A stretch of DNA of 64,000 nucleotides, from positions 1-64,000 of the forward strand of contig JAZNOP010000051.1 in NCBI GenBank assembly GCA_045580875.1, written 5' to 3'. Position numbers and translations under genes: made by a program. Under the pieces are notes generated by a model that had not been told where the DNA came from, ran no database searches, and saw only the letters and a list, made by a program, of their open reading frames with translations. Shown here piece by piece: positions 50,605 through 58,475 of the stretch. This DNA is from SIG598 sp045580875 (GTDB lineage: Bacteria > Bacillota > Clostridia > Oscillospirales > Acutalibacteraceae). Numbering within the stretch: position 1 is the stretch's first letter; every line of letters starts with the position of its first letter.

Positions 50605-52644
50605 TTAATCTTCACATTTTGCGGTGAATCTGAGAGCGCCTGTGGGACAGCAGTCAACACACATGCGGCAGTCTGCACAGCCGGCAATGACATTGCTGTC
50701 GCGGAATTCAGGCTTAATAACAGTTGTAAAACCTCTGCCGACAAGACCGAGTATTCCTTTATGTGCGTTCTCTTCACAGGTACGTACGCAAAGGTTACAA
50801 AGAATGCATTTTCCCTGATCGCGCTCGATTACACCAAGCTTACTTTCCTTGAAGCTGGTATGTGTTTCTCCGGCAAGACGTTCCGGGTGGATTACATAAC
50901 GGTTGGCGTGTCGGATAAGCAAACATTCGCTGTAATCGTGACAGCCGCATTCGAGGCAGCGTGCGGCCTCGGCGCGTGCCTGCTCTTCTGTAAATCCGAG
51001 GTAAACAGCACCGAAATCATTTCTGCGTTCATCAGCGGGACGCTCAGGCATCTCAGCGCGGGGCAGAACAGGGCGGTCTGAGAACATTTCTTTTGTAACA
51101 GTTTTTCTGGAGACATACGGCTCAACACTGACAGCGGATATGCCGTGCAGATATCCGTCGATGGCCACAGCCGCACGATTAGCCTCAGCAATTGCTGCAA
51201 TAGCAATACCGGCACCCTTGTTGACCGCATCACCGGCAGCAAAAACGCCGTCGAGGTTGGTTTTCATGCTGGACTCATCAGCTTCAATTATGCCCCAGCG
51301 GTTGAGTGCTACAGATTCAAAGCCAACAGGGTTTACCTTCTGTCCGATGGCAGAAATTACGCTGTCAACCTCAATTATTTCGAATTTGCCTTCAACAGCT
51401 ATCGGTGAACGTCTTCCGCTGGCATCGGGTTCACCAAGTTCCATAACCTGAAGCTTTACAGCAGTGACATGACCGTCTTCGCCGATTATTTCGGCAGGAT
51501 TGGTGAGAAATTTGAATTCAACACCTTCTTCTATGGCTTCTTTGATCTCTATGTCTTCTGCCGGCATTTCAGCACGGGTGCGGCGGTAGATTACATATAC
51601 ATTTTCAGCACCAAGACGTACAGCGGTGCGGCAGGCGTCCATCGCAGTATTACCACCGCCGACGACCGCAACTCTGCGTCCTATTGCAGGCTTGTTTCCG
51701 AGACTGACCTCGCGGAGAAAATCTATACCTCCGTAAACATCTTCAAGATTTTCTCCGGTGCAGCGGATCGAAGAACTGCTCCATGCACCGATAGCAATCA
51801 GAACAGCATCGTACTTTGTGCGGATATCCTCGAAGGAGATATCAGAACCAACCTTGATTTCATTGAGCATCTCGATTCCCATCTGCTCAAGAAGGGCGAT
51901 TTCGCTGTCGAGCACAGCTTTCGGAAGACGGTATTCAGGAATGCCGTAACGAAGCATACCGCCCATCTTCGGCATAGCGTCATAAACAGTAACCTTATGA
52001 CCTGCAGCAGCAAGCTGATATGCAGCTGCAAGACCGGCAGGGCCGCCGCCGATTATACCTACGGTTCTGCCTGTTGATTCAGCAATGTCAGGCATGAATG
52101 TGTTGTCTGATGCGAGATCATTATCAGCAGCGAATGCCTTGAGGAAAGCAATTGATATGGGCTGCTCTACGTTTGCTCTGCGGCAGTCCTTTTCACAGGG
52201 GTGAGGACAGATACGTCCTATAGATGCGGGAACGGGAATCTTTTCTTTGATTATTTTGACCGCCTCACGGTCATTTCCGAGTGCAATCTGCTTAAGATAC
52301 CCCTGAACGTCGGTGTGTGCAGGGCAGGCAAGTGAACACGGACCTACACAATCTCCGACGTGATCACTCATAAGCAGTTCAAGAGCAACTTTTCGGGCGC
52401 GTATAACACGGTCGCTTTCGGTGTTGATGACCATACCGTCAGCAGCCACAGTAGAACAGGCTCGCATAAGTCTGCCATTGCCTTCAATCTCGACAATGCA
52501 CAGTCCGCAGGCGCCATATGCCTTCACGCGCTCGTCGTGGCATAGGGTGGGGATATCTATGCCGTTGGCGGAAGCGATTTCAAGGATCGTAGCTCCGTTT
52601 TCAGCCTCTATTATTTTTCCGTTGATTGTAAGCTTGATTGACAT
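50605..52644 (-). CDS. Electron-bifurcating complex subunit, NuoG-type Fe-S/GltD fusion (StnC-like)
   Basis: 679 residues. Order: N-terminal [2Fe-2S] domain (LCHDERVKAYGACGLC near 34–49, later MRAC), a His/Cys [4Fe-4S]-type segment (DHVGDCVGPCSLACP), GltD Fe-S domain (GRICPHPCEKDCRR), FAD fold (GIIGGGPAGLAAAYQL), NAD(P) fold (VAVVGGGNTAMDACRTA), then C-terminal CLECGC, CILCNLCVRTCEE and CADCRMCVDCCP clusters. This combination with NuoE- and NuoF-like partners upstream matches Sporomusa-type Nfn (StnABC) and Bfu complexes, which link NADH, NADPH and ferredoxin. Third gene of a tight three-gene operon. Which pyridine nucleotide binds here is inference. Confidence 0.85.
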   Translation of the reverse strand: MSIKLTINGKIIEAENGATILEIASANGIDIPTLCHDERVKAYGACGLCIVEIEGNGRLMRACSTVAADGMVINTESDRVIRARKVALELLMSDHVGDCVGPCSLACPAHTDVQGYLKQIALGNDREAVKIIKEKIPVPASIGRICPHPCEKDCRRANVEQPISIAFLKAFAADNDLASDNTFMPDIAESTGRTVGIIGGGPAGLAAAYQLAAAGHKVTVYDAMPKMGGMLRYGIPEYRLPKAVLDSEIALLEQMGIEMLNEIKVGSDISFEDIRTKYDAVLIAIGAWSSSSIRCTGENLEDVYGGIDFLREVSLGNKPAIGRRVAVVGGGNTAMDACRTAVRLGAENVYVIYRRTRAEMPAEDIEIKEAIEEGVEFKFLTNPAEIIGEDGHVTAVKLQVMELGEPDASGRRSPIAVEGKFEIIEVDSVISAIGQKVNPVGFESVALNRWGIIEADESSMKTNLDGVFAAGDAVNKGAGIAIAAIAEANRAAVAIDGYLHGISAVSVEPYVSRKTVTKEMFSDRPVLPRAEMPERPADERRNDFGAVYLGFTEEQARAEAARCLECGCHDYSECLLIRHANRYVIHPERLAGETHTSFKESKLGVIERDQGKCILCNLCVRTCEENAHKGILGLVGRGFTTVIKPEFRDSNVIAGCADCRMCVDCCPTGALRFTAKCED

Positions 52645-52656
52645 GATTATCCCTCC

Positions 52657-54408
52657 TTATTCACAGATTATCGCACCGAAGCGACAGGCGGAAGCGCACT
52701 GACCGCAGCGGATACATTTGGCTTCATCTATAACCTGCGGTGATTTCAGCTGTCCGCTGACAGCACCTACAGGGCACTTCTTCTGGCAAAGCAGGCAGCC
52801 AATACACTTATCAGCATCAACGCGGTATCTGAGCAGTGCAGCACAGGCACCGGCAGGACATTTCCTGTCGTTTATATGAGCTTCATACTCGTGGCGGAAA
52901 TAGCGGAGTGTAGTTATAACAGGGTTGGGGGCAGTCTGGCCAAGACCGCAGAGCGCACCGTCCTTTATTCCGATACAAAGCTCCTCAAGAAGCTCGATGT
53001 CGCCATCTCTGCCATCGCCGTTGACAATTCTGGTCAGTATCTCCAGCATTCTCTTTGTACCGATACGGCAGGGAACGCATTTGCCGCAGGATTCCTTGGC
53101 GGTGAAATCAAGGAAGAAACGGGCGACGTCGACCATGCAGGTGGTTTCGTCCATAACAACCATACCACCGGAGCCCATGATAGCACCTGTTGCGCTGAGA
53201 GCCTTGTAATCGATGATGGTGTCGAGTTTATCTTCGGGAATACAGCCGCCGGAGGGACCGCCCATCTGTACAGCCTTGAACGATCTGCCGTCACGTATTC
53301 CGCCGCCGATATTGAATATGACCTCACGAAGAGTCATTCCCATCGGTATTTCAACAAGACCGCCTTTTCTTATCTTGCCGGTAAGGGCAAATACTTTGGT
53401 TCCCTTGCTGTTTTCTGTTCCCATTGCAGCAAATTTATCGCCGCCGTTGTTTATTATCCACGCGACATTTGCAAAGGTCTCAACATTGTTGATGTTTGAG
53501 GGCTGCTGCAAATAACCCTTCTGAGCAGGGAAGGGGGGCTTGAGACGCGGCATTCCGCGCTGTCCTTCGAGAGATTCAATAAGTGCTGTTTCTTCGCCGC
53601 AGACAAAAGCGCCTGCACCTGCCTTGATGCGCATATCGCAGGAGAAATCGCTTCCGAGAATGTTTTCGCCTAACAGGTTGCGTTCTCTTGCCTGAGCCAT
53701 AGCTTTCTTCAGGTTGACAATGGCAAGCGGATATTCTGCACGTACGTATACAATTGCTTCAGAAGCGCCAATAGCGTATGCAGCTATGAGCATACCTTCG
53801 ATAAGGGTGTGGGGATCACTTTCGATAACGGCTCTGTCCATGAATGCACCGGGATCGCCTTCGTCGGCATTGCAGATCATGTACTTCTTTCCGCCGTTTG
53901 CATCAGACTGGCGTGCAGCGTTCCACTTGAACCATGTGGGAAAGCCCGCACCGCCGCGTCCGGCAAGACCGGAGGTTTTGATTTCTTCTATGACCTGTTC
54001 AGGAGTCATTCCTCCGAGTACCTTGCGGAGAGCCTGATATCCATCGTCAGCTATGTAATCGTCAATGCTGGTAGGATCGATCAGACCGCAGTGGCGCAGT
54101 GCCACACGGGTCTGCTGTGCGAGAAAATCAGCATCCTCATCTGCTATTAAAAGATCGCTTACAGCAGTAAGGTCGTTGCTGCATACCGCATTTGCTATAC
54201 GCTCAGCATCGCTTTCGGATACGTGTACAAGACGTGCTTTCAGTTCTTTTCCGTCGTATATGTCAACGATAGGCTCGAGAAAGCACATACCAATACAGCC
54301 TGTACTGCCAAGCTGAAAGTTTTTGTTATCAAGCGCAGCAAGTGCATTGTAGACTTTCGCTGCGCCGGCAGCTATACCGCAGCTGCCCTGACCAACTACT
54401 ATTTTCAT
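52657..54408 (-). CDS. NuoF/HydB-type NADH-oxidising flavoprotein subunit (StnB-like)
   Basis: About 583 residues. An N-terminal thioredoxin-like domain (GQGSCGIAAGA, TGCIGMCFLEP) is followed by the NuoF core: GLAGRGGAGFPTWFKW and CNADEGDPGAFMDR (FMN and NADH), CGEETALIESLEGQRG, and the [4Fe-4S] motif ESCGKCVPCRIGTKR. Two ferredoxin-type clusters end the protein (CIGCLLCQKKCP, CIRCGQCASACR). This is the HydB/StnB layout used for flavin-based bifurcation. ATG at 54408 follows AGGAGG; longer in-frame starts would overlap the NuoE-like gene. Gap to the next gene is 12 bases. Confidence 0.93.
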   Translation of the reverse strand: MKIVVGQGSCGIAAGAAKVYNALAALDNKNFQLGSTGCIGMCFLEPIVDIYDGKELKARLVHVSESDAERIANAVCSNDLTAVSDLLIADEDADFLAQQTRVALRHCGLIDPTSIDDYIADDGYQALRKVLGGMTPEQVIEEIKTSGLAGRGGAGFPTWFKWNAARQSDANGGKKYMICNADEGDPGAFMDRAVIESDPHTLIEGMLIAAYAIGASEAIVYVRAEYPLAIVNLKKAMAQARERNLLGENILGSDFSCDMRIKAGAGAFVCGEETALIESLEGQRGMPRLKPPFPAQKGYLQQPSNINNVETFANVAWIINNGGDKFAAMGTENSKGTKVFALTGKIRKGGLVEIPMGMTLREVIFNIGGGIRDGRSFKAVQMGGPSGGCIPEDKLDTIIDYKALSATGAIMGSGGMVVMDETTCMVDVARFFLDFTAKESCGKCVPCRIGTKRMLEILTRIVNGDGRDGDIELLEELCIGIKDGALCGLGQTAPNPVITTLRYFRHEYEAHINDRKCPAGACAALLRYRVDADKCIGCLLCQKKCPVGAVSGQLKSPQVIDEAKCIRCGQCASACRFGAIICE

Positions 54409-54412
54409 GAAT

Positions 54413-54907
54413 TTATGCCTCCTTTGCCGCAGAACGCAGTTCTCTGATGATAGCGACGGCTTTATCAGGGGTGAGAGAACCGTATGTATCATCGTTTATC
54501 ATCATAACAGGTGACAGGCTGCAGCAGCCAAGGCAGGCAACCATCTTCATTGTGAAAAGACCGTCGTCAGTCGTTTCTCCGTCGCTTATGCCCAGTTCCT
54601 CGCACAATGCTTTTTCGATGCGCTCAGAGCCGTTTACGTGGCAGGCAGTTCCCTGACAAAGCATGATAAGATACTTTCCGACCGGCTTGAGACTGAATTG
54701 TGCATAGAAGGTTGCAACACCCATCACGCGTGCCGGGGTGACACCGATTTTTTCTGCAACATGATATATTACATCGACAGGAAGATATCCGTATATTTCC
54801 TGTGCATGCTGGAGAATTGTTATCAGATTTCCGGAATCAGAGCCATATTCTTCAAGAACAGGCTCAAGCAGGGTAAGATCGCTGTCAGAGCAGCAGTGGT
54901 CGCACAT
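54413..54907 (-). CDS. NuoE/HydC-type [2Fe-2S] subunit (StnA-like)
   Basis: 164 residues. Thioredoxin-like [2Fe-2S] protein with ligands in LCQGTACHVNG and ACLGCCSLSPVM, and the helical part with HAQEIYGYLPVDVIYHVAEK and VATFYAQFSL. First gene of the operon; ATG at 54907 is preceded by AAGGAGG. It delivers electrons between the NuoF-like subunit and the rest of the complex. No catalytic [FeFe] hydrogenase subunit is encoded beside it, which argues against a HydABC complex. Confidence 0.94.
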   Translation of the reverse strand: MCDHCCSDSDLTLLEPVLEEYGSDSGNLITILQHAQEIYGYLPVDVIYHVAEKIGVTPARVMGVATFYAQFSLKPVGKYLIMLCQGTACHVNGSERIEKALCEELGISDGETTDDGLFTMKMVACLGCCSLSPVMMINDDTYGSLTPDKAVAIIRELRSAAKEA

Positions 54908-54959
54908 TTTTGTAGCCTCCTTATTATAATATATAATGTAAATTCAATGCATAAATTTA

Positions 54960-54988
54960 ATTATCGTACTCACCGCAGGATATGTCAA
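54960..54988 (-). promoter_or_regulatory. Promoter of the Stn-like operon
   Basis: Minus strand: TTGACA (54983–54988), 17 bp, GATAAT (54960–54965). Leader of about 45 bases. Confidence 0.75.
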
Positions 54989-55094
54989 GAAAAACATCAT
55001 TTATTTGTATTTGTTACTTAATGTATATAGAAATCCGCGGAAGCTGACTGGAAAAAGAAAATCAGAACAGATAATAAAAATACATGTCAGCTAC

Positions 55095-55123
55095 TTGACA
55101 TGTTCGGGGAATGGTGGTATTAT
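55095..55123 (+). promoter_or_regulatory. T-box/trpB promoter
   Basis: TTGACA (55095–55100), 17 bp, TATTAT (55118–55123). Transcription should start near 55130, at the beginning of the T-box leader. Confidence 0.8.
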
Positions 55124-55145
55124 TAACCCAATTTAATATTTCAAA

Positions 55146-55432
55146 CCGTTGAAGCGGAGATAACGGCAGTGGTGCCTCTACAGAGAGCCCGCGTTGCTGA
55201 GAGTCGGGTAAGAAACAAACTGTCAAATGGACCGCCGAGGGTGCAGTCAAATGCGTAAGCAAAGTATTCTGCAACGTGAAGGCATACGTTAGTTGCCGGG
55301 GATATGATGGTATCCTGCAAAAGAGCACTTGCAGTAAAAACTGCAGTGAATTCAAGGTGGCACCGCGGATAATTTGATTTATTCGTCCTTGACAGAAGAG
55401 AGATGATTCTGTCGGGGGCGTTTTGTTTTTTT
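55146..55432 (+). promoter_or_regulatory. T-box riboswitch (tRNA(Trp)-sensing) upstream of trpB
   Basis: The leader has stem I sequences, the T-box core TTCAAGGTGGCACCGCGG (55351–55368), and a terminator CGTCCTTGACAGAA / TTCTGTCGGGGGCG (55384–55420, 14 pairs with G-U) followed by a T-run to 55432. A TGG triplet at 55228–55230, followed by A as usual, is the likely Trp specifier, agreeing with the downstream gene. Uncharged tRNA(Trp) should favour read-through. Confidence 0.93.
55384..55432 (+). terminator. T-box intrinsic terminator
   Basis: 14-bp stem (55384–55397 with 55407–55420) and TTTTGTTTTTTT tail; the regulated element of the T-box. Confidence 0.88.
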
Positions 55433-55476
55433 GCCTTACAGACTGAATCGAGACCGATATCAGGGAGGTAACCGAT

Positions 55477-55506
55477 ATGCTGCTTACAAAACGATGGCGA
55501 AGCTGA
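55477..55506 (+). CDS. Nine-codon ORF between the T-box terminator and trpB (candidate leader peptide)
   Basis: MLLTKRWRS followed by TGA. A strong GGGAGG site lies at 55463–55468, eight bases before the ATG at 55477, much better than expected by chance. It has one Trp codon and two Arg codons. It would be made only on transcripts that read through the T-box terminator. It may be a regulatory upstream ORF or the remnant of a deleted trp gene; no clear second attenuator is visible behind it, only the repeat AGACCgTAAAAT/AGACCaTAAAAT. Confidence 0.4.
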   Translation: MLLTKRWRS

Positions 55507-55587
55507 TGTAAAATCAGACCGTAAAATTTAGACCATAAAATATTGATTGAATTTTTATAATTAAATTTATTTTTGGAGGATACTATT

Positions 55588-56805
55588 ATGAATTACAACG
55601 GAATCGATTTTGATACTTATTTCAAGAATTATCCCAGCGCTGACGGTTATTTCGGCAAGTACGGCGGGTGCTATATTTCTGATGATCTCAAAGCTGCCAT
55701 GGCAGAAATAACTGAAGCATATTTCACTATCTGCAAGTCCAGCAAGTTTATCAGTGAGCTTCGCCGTATCCGCAAGGAGTTTCAGGGAAGACCCACTCCG
55801 ATATCTCACCTTGAGAGACTCTCGGGTTCTCTTGGAAATGTTCAGCTCTATGTAAAGAGAGAAGACCTTAACCACACCGGTGCACACAAGCTCAACCACT
55901 GCATGGGTGAAGCTCTTCTTGCAAAATATATGGGCAAGAAGAAGGTTATCGCGGAGACCGCTGCAGGCCAGCACGGTGTCGCACTGGCAACTGCTGCTGC
56001 ATACTTTGGTCTTGAATGTGACATCTATATGGGTTCTGTTGATATCAAGAAGCAGGCCCCGAATGTTGCAAGAATGAAGATACTTGGCGCTAATGTTGTT
56101 GAGGTCAAGGAAGGTCTTGCTACTCTCAAGGAAGCAGTTGATGCTGCATTCAAGGCATACAGCGAGGAATACAAGGATTGTATCTATTGTATCGGTTCTG
56201 TTCTCGGACCGCACCCGTTCCCGATGATGGTCCGTGATTTCCAGAGCGTTGTCGGCATCGAGGCAAGAGAGCAGTTTATCGGTATGACCGGTGAGCTTCC
56301 TGATGCAGTTGTAGCCTGCGTTGGCGGTGGTTCGAACGCAATGGGTATGTTCTCTGGATTCCTCAATGATCCTGTTGAAATTTACGGTGTTGAACCTCTT
56401 GGAAGAGGTACTGCTCTTGGTGATCATGCAGCAAGCCTTAAGTATGGTGAGGAAGGCATCATGCACGGATTCAACAGCCTGATGCTCAAGGATGAAAACG
56501 GTGACCCCGCTCCTGTTTACTCTGTGGCAAGCGGTCTTGATTATCCTTCTTCCGGTCCTGAGCATGCGTTCCTGCACGACCTTGGCAGAGTCAAGTATGA
56601 TGTTGTTGACGATGAGGAAACCGTAGATGCATTCTTCAAGCTTTCCAGACTTGAGGGCATCATTCCGGCAATTGAGAGTTCTCATGCAGTTGCTTACGCT
56701 ATGAAGCTTGCAAAGCAGATGGGCAGAGGCTCTGTTCTTATCTGCCTGTCCGGACGCGGAGACAAGGATATGGACTATATCATTGAAAAGTACGGCATCA
56801 GATAA
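55588..56805 (+). CDS. trpB: Tryptophan synthase beta subunit (solitary)
   Basis: PLP enzyme condensing indole and serine to tryptophan. 405 residues. PLP Lys101 is in HTGAHKLNHCMGEALL; Glu123 (AETAAGQHG) is the catalytic acid; GGGSNAMGMF (246–255) binds phosphate; LSGRGDKD closes the C-terminus. Two positions differ from the common TrpB: His after LysLeuAsn (usual Asn) and AETAAG (usual AETGAG). At GRVKY the Lys336 stands where Salmonella TrpB has Asp305. No trpA or other trp gene is adjacent, so indole salvage is possible. ATG at 55588 follows GGAGGA. Controlled by the T-box. Confidence 0.94.
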   Translation: MNYNGIDFDTYFKNYPSADGYFGKYGGCYISDDLKAAMAEITEAYFTICKSSKFISELRRIRKEFQGRPTPISHLERLSGSLGNVQLYVKREDLNHTGAHKLNHCMGEALLAKYMGKKKVIAETAAGQHGVALATAAAYFGLECDIYMGSVDIKKQAPNVARMKILGANVVEVKEGLATLKEAVDAAFKAYSEEYKDCIYCIGSVLGPHPFPMMVRDFQSVVGIEAREQFIGMTGELPDAVVACVGGGSNAMGMFSGFLNDPVEIYGVEPLGRGTALGDHAASLKYGEEGIMHGFNSLMLKDENGDPAPVYSVASGLDYPSSGPEHAFLHDLGRVKYDVVDDEETVDAFFKLSRLEGIIPAIESSHAVAYAMKLAKQMGRGSVLICLSGRGDKDMDYIIEKYGIR

Positions 56806-56830
56806 TTAAAACAATATGAATGATAAATTG

Positions 56831-56859
56831 AAAGGTGTCGCCTGCGGGCGGCACCTTTT
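56831..56859 (+). terminator. Terminator after trpB
   Basis: AAAGGTGTCGCC / GGCGGCACCTTTT with a 4-base loop. Confidence 0.85.
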
Positions 56860-56885
56860 GCTGTGTAAAGTATTAAAGTAAAGTA

Positions 56886-56914
56886 TTGATTCATGTAGTT
56901 GTTGGGTGTATAAT
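56886..56914 (+). promoter_or_regulatory. metF-metH promoter
   Basis: TTGATT (56886–56891), 17 bp, TATAAT (56909–56914). The short leader has no S-box, Met T-box or cobalamin riboswitch. Confidence 0.7.
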
Positions 56915-56949
56915 AAATTAAATAATTATGCATTTGCGAGGGGAAAACA

Positions 56950-57828
56950 ATGAAAATAAAGGATTTGCTCAACTGCAGCACACTTTCTCTTTCGTTTGAG
57001 GTATTTCCGCCGAAGACAGAGACCAGCTTTGAAAGCGTTAAAAGCGCAACCGAGGAGATTGCCAAGCTTCGTCCTTCTTTCATGAGTGTCACATATGGCG
57101 CGGGCGGCGGAACAAGCAGATATACGCTCGATATTGCGAAAAATATCAAGGAGCTCTATGGTGTTCCTACACTTGCGCATCTTACCTGCATTTCATCAAC
57201 AAAAGAAACTGTAAGAGAAAAAATAGCGCAGATCAGAGCTGCCGGAATTAAAAATGTGATGGCGCTGCGCGGAGATATTCCGGCAGAGCTTGAGGGCGCC
57301 GACCGCAGTGAATGGGATTATCAGCATGCGATTGATCTTATACACGAACTCAAGTGTGCTGATCCGGAGTTCTGTATTGGCGGAGCTTGTTATCCTGAGA
57401 TACACCCTGAAAGTGCTGACCAGCGTGAAGATATACGCCGGCTGAAGGAAAAGGTTGATGCTGGCTGTGATTTTCTTACCACGCAGATGTTTTTTGATAA
57501 TAACCTTCTTTACAATTTCCTTTATAAAATACGCGAGGCAGGCATTACAGTGCCGGTAATTCCGGGTGTAATGCCCATAACAAATGCTAATCAGGTTGAA
57601 CGTGCGATAAAGCTTTCCGGTTCATTTATGCCGCAGCGGTTCAAGAGTATAGTAGACAAATTCGGCTCAGATCCGGCGGCGATGAAGCAGGCTGGAATTG
57701 CTTATGCTACCGATCAGATAATAGATCTGTATGCAAACGGAATAACAAATGTTCATGTCTATTCCATGAATAAGCCCGATGTTGCAGCTACCATACAGCG
57801 CAATCTTTCTGATATTCTCGGCAAATGA
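56950..57828 (+). CDS. metF: Methylenetetrahydrofolate reductase
   Basis: FAD enzyme making 5-methyl-THF for methionine synthesis. 292 residues. LSFEVFPPKTETSFESV with the catalytic Glu, FMSVTYGAGGGTSRYT, LTCISSTKE, ALRGDIPAE, GGACYPEIHPES and TQMFFDNNLLYNFL are typical. ATG at 56950 follows GAGGGG. It overlaps the MetH-activation gene by 4 bases. No NADH-binding or RnfC2/MetV partner is present, so the electron donor is not shown. Confidence 0.95.
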   Translation: MKIKDLLNCSTLSLSFEVFPPKTETSFESVKSATEEIAKLRPSFMSVTYGAGGGTSRYTLDIAKNIKELYGVPTLAHLTCISSTKETVREKIAQIRAAGIKNVMALRGDIPAELEGADRSEWDYQHAIDLIHELKCADPEFCIGGACYPEIHPESADQREDIRRLKEKVDAGCDFLTTQMFFDNNLLYNFLYKIREAGITVPVIPGVMPITNANQVERAIKLSGSFMPQRFKSIVDKFGSDPAAMKQAGIAYATDQIIDLYANGITNVHVYSMNKPDVAATIQRNLSDILGK

Positions 57829-58427
57829 TGAGTGTTATACACAACAGAAGCTTTAGTTTGCCTCCGGTATGTGAAAAAGAGGTACTCCGTTATGCCGGCT
57901 GCAGAGAGGCTGATCCGGATACGGAAAGGCTGATGCGCGAGTGTATCAAAGAAATCGAAGGCAGGATTGCTGGAAAAGTATGCTGGCGTGAGTTTCCGGC
58001 AGCAGTATGTGGCAGTATTTGTGACTTTGATTCCTTTCAGGTCAGTTCTGATAATCTTGCGATTAATCTGCGTGGGTGCAGCAGTGTAATTCTATTTGCT
58101 GCAACTGTCGGTGTAGATATGGATCGTGTAATTGTGCGGTACAGCAGGATATCTCCGGCGAAGGCCCTAATGATGCAGGCTATCGGAGCGGAAAGAATAG
58201 AAGCGTTATGCGATGCTTTCTGCGAAGATATTGCAGACAGGCTGAATGTAAAGCTCAAGCCGAGATTTAGTCCGGGATACGGCGATTTGTCTATAGAAAT
58301 ACAGAAGGACATTTTTGCCGTGCTTGATTGTCCGAGACAGATAGGTCTGACACTGAATGACAGTCTGCTTATGTCTCCGAGTAAATCGGTTACTGCGTTT
58401 ATTGGAGTGCATGGCAGTTTTGATTAA
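57825..58427 (+). CDS. Stand-alone MetH reactivation (AdoMet-binding) domain protein
   Basis: 200 residues resembling the C-terminal activation domain of cobalamin-dependent methionine synthase, which uses S-adenosylmethionine and an electron donor to rescue oxidised cob(II)alamin. Marks: ATVGVDMDRVIVRYSRISP, QAIGAERIEALCDAFCED, RFSPGYGDLSIEIQKDIF (the RxSPGYG AdoMet-binding motif) and LNDSLLMSPSKSVTAFIGV. It lies between metF and a MetH lacking this domain, so it works in trans. ATG at 57825 overlaps the metF stop. Confidence 0.93.
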   Translation: MMSVIHNRSFSLPPVCEKEVLRYAGCREADPDTERLMRECIKEIEGRIAGKVCWREFPAAVCGSICDFDSFQVSSDNLAINLRGCSSVILFAATVGVDMDRVIVRYSRISPAKALMMQAIGAERIEALCDAFCEDIADRLNVKLKPRFSPGYGDLSIEIQKDIFAVLDCPRQIGLTLNDSLLMSPSKSVTAFIGVHGSFD

Positions 58428-58475
58428 TACAAGACTGAAAATAAAGCTGCAGTTTTGCAGGCTAAGAGGTGTGTT

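Noticed and set aside
50605..54907. [FeFe] hydrogenase HydABC operon
   Set aside because: The NuoE and NuoF subunits fit, but the large subunit is a GltD-type FAD/NAD(P) protein without H-cluster motifs.
55062..55355. 97-aa minus-strand ORF in the trpB leader
   Set aside because: It lies across the T-box stem I, whose structure explains the sequence constraint.
55567..56685. 372-aa ORF antisense to trpB
   Set aside because: trpB has all its catalytic motifs; the antisense frame has none.
56806..56949. SAM or cobalamin riboswitch before metF
   Set aside because: The spacer is only a terminator, a promoter and a short leader; no conserved riboswitch core is present.
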